NCBI GenBank assembly: GCA_030158305.1
Contig: JAOATE010000003.1
Span: 62,001-126,000, forward strand
Origin: Burkholderiaceae bacterium
GTDB lineage: Bacteria > Pseudomonadota > Gammaproteobacteria > Burkholderiales > Burkholderiaceae_B
Reading direction: 5' to 3'
Length of the DNA stretch: 64,000 nucleotides
Positions 55,633 to 64,000 of this stretch are shown here, one piece after another. Positions within the stretch are counted from its first letter, which is position 1; each line of letters opens with the position of its first letter. The notes under the pieces are model-generated. The model did no database searches, was not told where the DNA came from, and saw nothing but the letters and a program-made list of their open reading frames with translations. The position numbers were made by a program, and so were the translations under genes.

Positions 55633-57222
55633 ATGAACATTCAAACTGCCCTGCTATCCGTTTCCGACAAAACCGGCATCGTCGATTTTGCCTCTGCGTT
55701 GGCCGCCCGTGGTGTGCGCCTGCTTTCGACTGGCGGTACCGCCAAACTTTTAGCCGAGGCCGGACTTGCTGTCACTGAGGTCGCTGAGCACACGGGTTCA
55801 CCCGAAATTTTGGATGGCCGCGTCAAAACCTTGCATCCAAAAATTCATGGCGGTCTGCTGGCACGTCGCGATAGCGCCGAACACCTCAAGACCATCAAAC
55901 AACACGGTATCGACAGGATTGATTTGCTGGTCGTCAACCTGTACCCCTTTCGTCAAGCCGTCTCAAATCTCAATTGTTCCTTCGAAGATGCAGTAGAAAA
56001 CATCGACATCGGTGGCCCCGCCATGCTGCGTGCCGCGGCTAAGAACCATGGCACGGAAAAAGGAGGGGTGACCGTGGTGATCGATCCTGCCGACTACGCA
56101 GCGGTCCTCTCAGAAATGGATCAGACAGGTGGCACCTCTTATGGTCTGCGCCTGCAACTGGCCACCAAAGTGTATGCACACACCTCTGCGTATGACGGTG
56201 CCATCGCCAACTATCTGAGCAGCCTGAACGTCACCGAGCCTGCGCAAGACACAGCCCCTGCCCGCAATACTTGGCCTAATATCCTGACCTTGCAGGTCTA
56301 TCAAAAACAAGTCCTGCGTTATGGCGAAAACTCGCAACAGCGCTCGGCGTTTTACGTGGATCCTTACTGCCCAGCAGGCCTGCTCTCCAATTTTACGCAG
56401 CTGCAAGGCAAAGAACTTTCCTACAACAACATCGCTGACTCCGATGCAGCCTGGGACTGCGTGCGTAGCTTTGCTGAACCCGCCTGCGTGATCGTCAAGC
56501 ACGCAAATCCCTGCGGTGTTGCGACAGCAGGGAGCGCTTTGGACGCATACCTCAAGGCCTTCAAGACAGACCCGACCTCTGCGTTCGGTGGCATTATTGC
56601 GTTTAACCGCACGGTTGATCTTGCGACTGCCCAAGCGATTAGTGGTCAGTTTGTCGAGGTCCTACTCGCCCCCGCTTATGATCAAGACGCACTCGCCTTG
56701 CTCGCCAGTAAAAAGAATGTGCGCGTTCTTCAGGTCCCGATGGGTGACGGACAAAACGACATCGACGTCAAGCGCATCGGTGGCGGCTGGTTGGTCCAAA
56801 CCCCGGACTGCGAAACAGTCAAGGCTGAAGACCTCCGCGTTGTCACGCGCAAGCAGCCTACTGCCGAGCAAATGCGCGACCTGATGTTCGCCTGGAAAGT
56901 GGCCAAATTCGTCAAATCCAACGCGATTGTCTTTTGTGGAGACAGCATGACGCTTGGCGTGGGTGCCGGCCAAATGAGCCGCATCGACTCAGCCCGTATC
57001 GCCTCGATCAAGGCTGAGAACGCCGGCCTCACCCTGAAAGGTTCAGCCGTCGCGTCAGACGCCTTTTTCCCCTTCCGTGATGGCCTTGATGTCGTGATTG
57101 ACGCAGGTGCGACTTGCGTGATCCAGCCAGGCGGAAGCATGCGTGATGACGAGGTCATCGCAGCGGCAAACGAACGGGACATTGCCATGGTGCTGACAGG
57201 CATGCGACATTTCCGCCACTAA
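55633..57222 (+). CDS. purH: bifunctional AICAR formyltransferase/IMP cyclohydrolase
   Basis: [45 protein letters not shown]. Confidence 0.98.
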   Translation: MNIQTALLSVSDKTGIVDFASALAARGVRLLSTGGTAKLLAEAGLAVTEVAEHTGSPEILDGRVKTLHPKIHGGLLARRDSAEHLKTIKQHGIDRIDLLVVNLYPFRQAVSNLNCSFEDAVENIDIGGPAMLRAAAKNHGTEKGGVTVVIDPADYAAVLSEMDQTGGTSYGLRLQLATKVYAHTSAYDGAIANYLSSLNVTEPAQDTAPARNTWPNILTLQVYQKQVLRYGENSQQRSAFYVDPYCPAGLLSNFTQLQGKELSYNNIADSDAAWDCVRSFAEPACVIVKHANPCGVATAGSALDAYLKAFKTDPTSAFGGIIAFNRTVDLATAQAISGQFVEVLLAPAYDQDALALLASKKNVRVLQVPMGDGQNDIDVKRIGGGWLVQTPDCETVKAEDLRVVTRKQPTAEQMRDLMFAWKVAKFVKSNAIVFCGDSMTLGVGAGQMSRIDSARIASIKAENAGLTLKGSAVASDAFFPFRDGLDVVIDAGATCVIQPGGSMRDDEVIAAANERDIAMVLTGMRHFRH

Positions 57223-57246
57223 ACTGCGTCACTCTGGAAGAAAAAA

Positions 57247-57798
57247 ATGCGTATCCTTGGGGTCGATCCGGGTCTCCGCCGAACAGGTTTCGGGGTGATC
57301 GACGTCCAAGGCGCAAAGCTCACTTATGTGGCCAGCGGCACGATTGTTGTGCCGACTGATATCACCCTCCCTCTGAGACTAAAAGTCATTTTGGACAATC
57401 TTCGACAAGTGGTCGAAGAGACGCAGCCAGATGTCGCCGCTCTCGAAATTGTTTTTATGAACACCAACCCAGCCAGCACACTGCTGTTGGGTCAGGCGCG
57501 CGGTGCGGCCTTATGCGCGCTCGCGGATCGCGATCTCGCAGTGCATGAATACACTGCGCTTCAAATTAAAAAATCAGTCGTCGGCTCGGGCCGTGCTGCA
57601 AAAGAGCAAGTTCAGATGATGGTGCAGCGCCTGCTGTCGCTTGATGGTGTGCCCGCGCCTGACTCAGCAGATGCCTTGGCCTGCGCGATTTGTCACGCCC
57701 ATGTTGCCCCGCTCACTGAAAAACTCGGTCAAATGAACTATCAAACCCGCACCTCACGCGGTCGCACACGCGTGCGGGCAGGTAGATTGCTGGGCTAG
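57247..57798 (+). CDS. ruvC: Holliday junction resolvase RuvC
   Basis: [36 protein letters not shown]. Confidence 0.98.
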   Translation: MRILGVDPGLRRTGFGVIDVQGAKLTYVASGTIVVPTDITLPLRLKVILDNLRQVVEETQPDVAALEIVFMNTNPASTLLLGQARGAALCALADRDLAVHEYTALQIKKSVVGSGRAAKEQVQMMVQRLLSLDGVPAPDSADALACAICHAHVAPLTEKLGQMNYQTRTSRGRTRVRAGRLLG

Positions 57799-57814
57799 TC
57801 CCAAAGGATTGAAA

Positions 57815-58399
57815 ATGATTGGTCGTCTCACCGGTACCTTGTTTGATAAAACGCCTCCCCGTATTGGACTTGACGTGCACGGTGTCGGCTATGAGATCGA
57901 TGTCTCGATGACGACGTTCTACGCTCTGCCAGAATTAGGCGCTCAAGTCACTCTCTTGACACACCTGACCGTGAGAGAGGATGCACACATTTTGTTTGGT
58001 TTCGCAACCGCTCAAGAGCGTGCAACCTTTCGTGAGCTCGTCAAAGTCAGCGGCATCGGCGCACGTACCGCGCTCGCTGTGCTGTCTGGGATGACGGCCG
58101 AAGAACTCTCGCAAGCGATCACCTTGCAAGATCCTGCTCGTCTGATGCGTGTGCCAGGCATTGGAAAGAAAACAGCGGAAAGACTGCTCCTAGAAATGAA
58201 GGGCAAACTAGGCGCGGATCTGGGACACACCCTGAGTCCAAATGCAACGGCGGGCTCCAATACTCAAACCGACGTCATGCATGCGCTGACGGCACTCGGA
58301 TATTCCGAACGCGAATCTTTATCTGCAGTCAAAGGCCTGCCCGAAGGCCTCAATATTTCCGATGCGATTCGCCAAGCCTTGAAAGGGTTGTCTAAATGA
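57815..58399 (+). CDS. ruvA: Holliday junction branch migration protein RuvA
   Basis: [32 protein letters not shown]; HhH motifs [10 protein letters not shown] and [17 protein letters not shown]. Confidence 0.98.
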   Translation: MIGRLTGTLFDKTPPRIGLDVHGVGYEIDVSMTTFYALPELGAQVTLLTHLTVREDAHILFGFATAQERATFRELVKVSGIGARTALAVLSGMTAEELSQAITLQDPARLMRVPGIGKKTAERLLLEMKGKLGADLGHTLSPNATAGSNTQTDVMHALTALGYSERESLSAVKGLPEGLNISDAIRQALKGLSK

Positions 58400-59727
58400 C
58401 ACACATTATTCATCGCTCTTTGCGACATACTCCGCTTGTTGCCGCCAGTTCCCAAGGTATTCATATCATCGACGCGCACAATAAAAAGTATATTGATGCG
58501 AGCGGTGGTGCTGCAGTTTCTTGCCTAGGTCATGCGCATCCCGATGTGCTGTCCGCCATGCATGCACAGATCGACAAGCTCGCCTACGCACACACAGGTT
58601 TTTTTACCTCTGAAGTCACAGAGGCGCTTGCCGATCATTTGATTGAGCACGCCCCAGGCGATCTCAGCGAGGTCTACTTTGTTTCCGGCGGTTCCGAAGC
58701 CGTCGAGGCGGCACTCAAACTCGCCAGACAATATTTTCTGGAAATCGGACAACCCGAACGCACGGTCTTTGTGTCGCGTAAACAAAGCTATCACGGCAAT
58801 ACTTTAGGTGCACTCGCCGTCGGCGGCAATGAATGGCGACGCCAGCCTTTCGCCCCTCTCTTGATGGATGTCCCTCGGGTATCACCTTGTTTTGAATACC
58901 GAGACCGACTGGCACACGAATCACAAGAGGATTACACGCATCGACTTTTGACTGAAATCGAAGAAACCTTTATCGCGACAGGACCTGAACGCATCATCGC
59001 CTTTTGTGCAGAGACGGTCGTGGGCGCGACGACAGGCGCCGTGCCACCTACGCCGGGTTATTTAAAAGGTGTGCGTCACCTCTGTGACAAATATGGCATC
59101 CTTTACATCGCGGACGAGGTGATGTGTGGCATGGGCCGGACCGGCACGCTGTACGCCTTTGAACAGGATGAAACACTCCCGGATATTGTGGTCATTGCAA
59201 AAGGGCTTGGCGGTGGCTATCAACCGATTGGTGCGCTGTTGGCTCGCTCGCATGTCGTCGATGCATTGCGACAGAAAAGTGGCATGTTCCAGCACGGTCA
59301 TACTTACCTGGGACACCCCATCGCTTCAGCCGCCGCACTGGCCGTTCAACGCGTCATTCAACGCGATCAGTTACTTCCGCAAGTGCGTGCACGCGGCGCT
59401 TATTTGACAGACGCACTCCGTGCAACGTTTAACGACCACCCACATGTCGGCGATATCCGAGGTCGTGGCTTGTTTATGGCGGTCGAGCTCGTCAAAGATC
59501 GGGCCAGCCTCCAACCGTTTGAACACAATAAAAAATTACATGCTGTGATTAAACAGCAGGCCATTCAAAATGGTCTGCTCGTATACCCAATGGGGGGCAC
59601 GATTGATGGAAAAAGCGGTGACCACGTACTTGTGGCACCGCCTTTTATTGTGAACGAAGCAGAAATCGATCATATTGTTGCCTTACTCAAGCAATCGATC
59701 GACGAAAGCCTGAGCTTAATCGCTTAG
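58396..59727 (+). CDS. class III (pyridoxal-phosphate) aminotransferase
   Basis: [58 protein letters not shown] overlap with ruvA. Confidence 0.95.
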   Translation: MTHIIHRSLRHTPLVAASSQGIHIIDAHNKKYIDASGGAAVSCLGHAHPDVLSAMHAQIDKLAYAHTGFFTSEVTEALADHLIEHAPGDLSEVYFVSGGSEAVEAALKLARQYFLEIGQPERTVFVSRKQSYHGNTLGALAVGGNEWRRQPFAPLLMDVPRVSPCFEYRDRLAHESQEDYTHRLLTEIEETFIATGPERIIAFCAETVVGATTGAVPPTPGYLKGVRHLCDKYGILYIADEVMCGMGRTGTLYAFEQDETLPDIVVIAKGLGGGYQPIGALLARSHVVDALRQKSGMFQHGHTYLGHPIASAAALAVQRVIQRDQLLPQVRARGAYLTDALRATFNDHPHVGDIRGRGLFMAVELVKDRASLQPFEHNKKLHAVIKQQAIQNGLLVYPMGGTIDGKSGDHVLVAPPFIVNEAEIDHIVALLKQSIDESLSLIA

Positions 59728-59736
59728 TTCAGTTGC

Positions 59737-60714
59737 TTAGTCTACGCGCGCACCAGAAAGCTGCACAGCCTCGGACCAGTTTTTGACTTCTGTGGCTATC
59801 ACTTTCTGGAAGGCTGCAGGTGAGCTGTTGTTCACTTCGCCGCCCATGTCTCGCAGACGTTGGGTCATTGCTGGCTCAGCGACGATTTTCTGAATGTCTG
59901 CAGAGATTTTTTCACGTAAGGCCTGACTCATTGTGCCGGGTCCGTAGATTCCAAACCAAGTTGCCGCATTGAAATCAGGTAAACCCGACTCTGTCATGGT
60001 TGGAACGTTAGGAATCGCAGCCACGCGCTGCGGATGCGCCAACGCGATCGGTTTGAGTTTGCCGGAGTTGATATAAGGCAACGCTGCCGACAAGGTCACA
60101 AAAGCCACCTGTACTTGTCCACCGATCAGGTCTGTCAACATTGGCGTATCGCCTTTGTAGGGCACATGCGTCAGTGGTGTGCCCGTTTTGGACTTAAACA
60201 ACTCGCCCGCCAAATGCTGTGGGGTCCCATTACCAGGCGACGCCATCGTTAAGCCATTTTTTTGTTCTTTGGCGTATTTGATCAACTCGGGCAGGGTATT
60301 GACTGGCAAAGTTGGATTCACCAGCATCACCAAGGGAATCGTCGAGATCAGGGTGATGGGTGCAAAATCTTTGACGGGGTCGTATTTCAACTTGCCGTAC
60401 AGGCTTGCGCTAATCGTATGAGCCGCAGTGGTGATGTAAAGGGTGTAGCCGTCACCTTGAGCGCGCGCAACGCCTTCAGCTGCAACGGTTGTACCCGCGC
60501 CTGGCCGATTGGTCACCACCACTTGTTGCTTCCACTGTGCCGGCAGTTTTTCAGCCACCATCCTGCCGATCACATCGGTTGCACCGCCTGCTGGGTAAGG
60601 CACAACAAGCGTCACGGCCTTTTCAGGAAAAGTCTGCGCCAAGGTTGCAGCAGATAAAGAAGCGCCCAATAAACAAACAGCGCTGATGAGTAAATGATTG
60701 ATTTTTATTTTCAT
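59737..60714 (-). CDS. Bug-family tripartite tricarboxylate transporter substrate-binding protein
   Basis: Signal peptide; FPEKAVTLVVPYPAGGATDVIGRMVAEKL...NRPGAGTTVAAEGVARA. Confidence 0.96.
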   Translation of the reverse strand: MKIKINHLLISAVCLLGASLSAATLAQTFPEKAVTLVVPYPAGGATDVIGRMVAEKLPAQWKQQVVVTNRPGAGTTVAAEGVARAQGDGYTLYITTAAHTISASLYGKLKYDPVKDFAPITLISTIPLVMLVNPTLPVNTLPELIKYAKEQKNGLTMASPGNGTPQHLAGELFKSKTGTPLTHVPYKGDTPMLTDLIGGQVQVAFVTLSAALPYINSGKLKPIALAHPQRVAAIPNVPTMTESGLPDFNAATWFGIYGPGTMSQALREKISADIQKIVAEPAMTQRLRDMGGEVNNSSPAAFQKVIATEVKNWSEAVQLSGARVD

Positions 60715-60733
60715 TTGTTGTCACCTTTCCTTT

Positions 60734-61765
60734 TTAAACTTGAGACTCGCGCCATGCCAATAAGCGCGTCACACCTTCGCGCATTTCTACGATAGGCTTC
60801 CAACCAATCACCTCACCCGCCTTGTCATGGGGAATATGGAAAGCACCGCCAGAGGTTAAACGTACCTTGCCCGGGGGATCAGGACGCACCTCAGGCTTGA
60901 GATCGCTTTTGCAAAACTCAAGCACCAGATTGACCAGTTCGCCAGTGGTGATCGGAGCAGGACCCGAGACATTGACCGCTACATCCGTTGCGGTGCTTTG
61001 CAGCGCCGCAACGTTGGCGCGCGCGACATCGGAGACATGCACAAAATGTTTTGTATCCTTGCCATCACCTGGCAAGATTGGCGCCTCGCCCTTACGCACA
61101 CGATCATAGGTTTCCATGATGTAGAGCGAATTGGCGGCGCGATAGTGTTGGCGCTCTCCATATACGGTCGAATAGCGCAACACCACGTAGTCTTGACCAA
61201 AAGTCTGGTGGTAGTGGCGGCACAATTGCTCGCCCATGATTTTGGAGGCACCGTACAAAATCGCTGCAGGCGGTGCACCAACGGAGTGAAAAGGAATCTC
61301 TTCGGCGAGCGCGCCCTTGATGCCCGGACCATAGCCATACACAGCATTAGAAGAGGCGAAGATGATTTTCTTGACCTTGTTCACGCGGCAGGCTTCAAGC
61401 ATGTTTTGCGCACCACGAATATTGACATCGACAGCCTGCCAAGGTGTCTGTGAGAAGCCCAAGGTCATATAGGCCGCCAAATGGATCACGCCATCGACAT
61501 CTTCGGTCGCCATCAATAAGTCAGGCAAACGCATTAAGTCCGCACGAACAATTTTGATGCGGGGATCGTTCTGCAGATGCGCAATCGCCTCCATGGAACC
61601 GAAGGAGAAATTATCGAGCAAGAGGACTTCGCGGGCGCCTTCTTTGAGCAAGAGATCTGCAGTGTGCGAGCCCACCAGGCTCGCAGCACCCGCGATCAAA
61701 ATCCGCGAATTTTTAATAATGAGGGCCTGACCTTTTTTTGTCGTTGTCATGATGAGAGGGCTCAC
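60734..61765 (-). CDS. NAD-dependent epimerase/dehydratase (extended SDR)
   Basis: ILIAGAASLVGSHTADLLLKEG; YGASKIMGEQLCR active site; GTG start overlapping upstream stop, or ATG at 61750. Confidence 0.93.
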   Translation of the reverse strand: MSPLIMTTTKKGQALIIKNSRILIAGAASLVGSHTADLLLKEGAREVLLLDNFSFGSMEAIAHLQNDPRIKIVRADLMRLPDLLMATEDVDGVIHLAAYMTLGFSQTPWQAVDVNIRGAQNMLEACRVNKVKKIIFASSNAVYGYGPGIKGALAEEIPFHSVGAPPAAILYGASKIMGEQLCRHYHQTFGQDYVVLRYSTVYGERQHYRAANSLYIMETYDRVRKGEAPILPGDGKDTKHFVHVSDVARANVAALQSTATDVAVNVSGPAPITTGELVNLVLEFCKSDLKPEVRPDPPGKVRLTSGGAFHIPHDKAGEVIGWKPIVEMREGVTRLLAWRESQV

Positions 61766-62682
61766 ACAGCAGGTTTTAAATAAACAGGGGCAATCGACTC
61801 GAGGGCGGTTGGCACAATCCCGAGCAGTGGGTTCATGGGGGCATGGCTAATGTTGTCTACCGTCAAGGAAGCGAGATTGTCACGCGACATCAAGGGCTCA
61901 CCAGGCAAACACTCAAAGAAGAAAGCTTGCATTCGCCCAATTGAAAGCGGCAAGGGCAAGACAGGACGAGGGTGACCACTCCACAACGCGGCGAGTTCGA
62001 CCAACTCACCTAGCGTGTAAACACGCGGACCGGCGAGATCAAACGTTTGGCCACATGCCCAAGGCTGTGACATTGAATTGAGAATGGCTTCGGCAACATC
62101 CATCACAAAGACAGGCTGCATCTTGGCTTTGGTACCTGCGATCGGCAACACGGGGAAAAACCGCGCTAACCGAGCAAACATATTCATAAACTGATCCTCG
62201 GGGCCAAAGACAACCGAGGGTCTGAAAATAGTGAAACCATCATTGCCCGCAGCGTGATAAGCAGCTTGGATAGCCTGTTCACCCGCCGCCTTGGAGCGCA
62301 AATAGCCACTCGGGGCCTGTGCATCGGCGCCCAATGCACTGACGTGCATCAAGCGTTTGGTACCGTTTGCCAGGCAAGCCTGTGCGATACGCTTGGGCAA
62401 CTGGACATGGGCACGCTCAAAGTCAGGCCCGAAAGGCTGACCCGGGCGACTGTGCAAAATCCCGACGAGATTGATCACCACGTCACAACCTGCTACCAGC
62501 CGATTTAGATCCACATCCTCATGAATATTGGCTTGCATGACGGTAACAGTGGGGTGCACGAGCAGCGCGCGACCGTGCTGATATTGTCTGGTCGGGACAT
62601 GCACGACATGCCCTTGGGCCACTAGACGACCGACGATTTGTCGGCCCAGAAAACCCGCACCACCAATCACCAGAACACGCAT
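61762..62682 (-). CDS. complex I NDUFA9-like atypical SDR protein
   Basis: MRVLVIGGAGFLGRQIVGRLVAQGHVVHVPTR; VVFGPEDQFMNMFARLARFFPVLPI. Confidence 0.92.
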   Translation of the reverse strand: MRVLVIGGAGFLGRQIVGRLVAQGHVVHVPTRQYQHGRALLVHPTVTVMQANIHEDVDLNRLVAGCDVVINLVGILHSRPGQPFGPDFERAHVQLPKRIAQACLANGTKRLMHVSALGADAQAPSGYLRSKAAGEQAIQAAYHAAGNDGFTIFRPSVVFGPEDQFMNMFARLARFFPVLPIAGTKAKMQPVFVMDVAEAILNSMSQPWACGQTFDLAGPRVYTLGELVELAALWSGHPRPVLPLPLSIGRMQAFFFECLPGEPLMSRDNLASLTVDNISHAPMNPLLGIVPTALESIAPVYLKPAV

Positions 62683-62700
62683 CGCTCACTCCAAAAAAAC

Positions 62701-63672
62701 TTAAACTTGCGTCAAAAAGCCCGCATAGGCCTGCAAGTCTACATTACCACCGCTAATGATCACGCCCACGCGCGCGTCCTTTTCTACTGGAAGGACACCT
62801 TGCAAGAGCGCGGCAGCACCGAGGCAACCTGTCGGCTCGACCACCATTTTCATGCGCTCAGCAAAGAAACGCATCGTGTCGAGCAATTGAGGGTCTGTGA
62901 CGGTCAAAATATCGGTGACCCGCTGTTTGATCACACCGAATGTCAGCTGTCCAAGATACAGCGTGAGCGCACCGTCCGCGATGGAACGGGGTGGATCGAT
63001 ATGCACGACTTCACCTTTGCGCAATGACTGCTGTCCGTCGTTACCGGCCTCGGGTTCGACGCCGAAGACCTTGCACTTGGGGCTCAACGCATAAGCGGAT
63101 AATGCGCTTCCAGAGAGCAAACCACCACCGCCCAAACACACGAGCAAATAATCAAGCTCGCCGACATCTTCGATGAGTTCTTTCGCGGCAGTGCCCTGAC
63201 CGGCGATCACATGGAGGTGATCATAAGGAGGGATCAGTGCCATACCCGTCTTTTTTTGCATCTCACGGGCAATGTCATCACGACTTTCTTTGTAACGGTC
63301 ATAGCTCACCACCGTTGCTCCGTAGCCTTGGGTCGCTGCTTTTTTAGCTGCGGGGGCATCATGCGGCATGATGATCGTGGTCGCCACGCCAAGCAGCTTG
63401 CCGGCCAGCGCGATCGCCTGGGCATGGTTACCCGAGGAAAACGTCAGTACCCCTGCACGGCGTTGCTCGGGAGATAGGTTGGCAATCGAATTGTAAGCAC
63501 CGCGAAACTTAAAGGCGCCTGTGCGCTGAAAATTGTCGCATTTAAAGAACACCTGCGCACCCGTCATCCGATCCGCTGTTGACGAAGTCAGCACAGGCGT
63601 TCGGTGGGCAACCCCTTTCAGCGTCTCAGACGCACGGATCACATCTTCATATGTTGGCAACACGATAGACAT
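62701..63672 (-). CDS. threonine/threo-3-hydroxyaspartate dehydratase-type PLP enzyme
   Basis: FQRTGAFKFRGAYNSIANL (PLP Lys), FSSGNHAQAIALAGK, CLGGGGLLSGSAL; start revised to MSIVLP. Confidence 0.92.
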   Translation of the reverse strand: MSIVLPTYEDVIRASETLKGVAHRTPVLTSSTADRMTGAQVFFKCDNFQRTGAFKFRGAYNSIANLSPEQRRAGVLTFSSGNHAQAIALAGKLLGVATTIIMPHDAPAAKKAATQGYGATVVSYDRYKESRDDIAREMQKKTGMALIPPYDHLHVIAGQGTAAKELIEDVGELDYLLVCLGGGGLLSGSALSAYALSPKCKVFGVEPEAGNDGQQSLRKGEVVHIDPPRSIADGALTLYLGQLTFGVIKQRVTDILTVTDPQLLDTMRFFAERMKMVVEPTGCLGAAALLQGVLPVEKDARVGVIISGGNVDLQAYAGFLTQV

Positions 63673-63771
63673 TGCTTTCCTCTCATTATCGGATCTTGGA
63701 TGTAGGATAGTGTACGATTGTCCGAGCATCATTGTGCAGTCTGTACCCCTATTGGATTAATTTTTACATTC

Positions 63772-64000
63772 ATGGCTATTCAGTCAGATTCCCTCAGTTC
63801 CCGCGCCGAGGCCTCGCGTCTCGTGACGCCTCAGGCAACGACACCCAACGAAGAGACCATTGAGCGGGCGTTACGCCCCCGGGCTCTCGAGGAGTATGTC
63901 GGCCAACAGCGCGTGCGCGAACAGTTAGAGATCTTCATCGCTGCGGCGCGTCATCGCCAGGAATCGCTGGACCATGTTTTATTATTTGGCCCGCCCGGGC
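63772..64000 (+). CDS. ruvB: Holliday junction helicase RuvB (truncated by window end)
   Basis: [50 protein letters not shown]. Confidence 0.95.
   Translation, partial: MAIQSDSLSSRAEASRLVTPQATTPNEETIERALRPRALEEYVGQQRVREQLEIFIAAARHRQESLDHVLLFGPPG

Noticed and set aside
56110-56634. 174-aa - strand ORF
   Set aside because: Antisense shadow of purH.
58396-63672. Ectoine-degradation or beta-hydroxyaspartate-cycle cluster
   Set aside because: An aminotransferase and a dehydratase-type enzyme are present, but the other pathway genes (hydrolase/deacetylase, or aldolase and imine reductase) are missing from the window.

Overview
This 64 kb window looks like a mostly core chromosomal segment of a betaproteobacterium, probably Burkholderiales and Alcaligenaceae-like. 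That placement is inferred from gene content and orphan Bug-family binding proteins, not computed. I support about 65 protein genes, two tRNAs (Gly-GCC and Cys-GCA) and several terminators and operators. Recognisable blocks are: ftsK-lolA-rarA-[cydAB + small DUF2474-like ORF]-serS; trxB-Smr; an SSS symporter pair; tandem c-type cytochromes; MoxR-GNAT-VWA; M16 peptidase; hrcA-hemH-grpE-dnaK-dnaJ; nadK-recN; fur/bamE-dapB; murB; aat-bpt-pyrD; phasin; iclR; rhlE; azlCD; galU; pepP; dusB-fis-purH-ruvC-ruvA; and ruvB (truncated at the window end). I saw no CRISPR array, prophage, transposase or restriction/defence island. I could not identify a clearly novel multi-gene system. The best leads are: (i) a 33-aa DUF2474-like gene missing from the ORF track, in a cytochrome bd cassette spliced into the ftsK-lolA-rarA-serS block; (ii) two identical-half-site palindromic operators bracketing the phasin promoter; (iii) a metabolic block splitting ruvA from ruvB, with an aminotransferase translationally coupled to ruvA; (iv) a MoxR-GNAT-VWA triplet joined by two 11-nt overlaps; (v) an EF-hand-like loop in an SSS symporter; and (vi) a 107-nt antisense overlap of two convergent CDSs.
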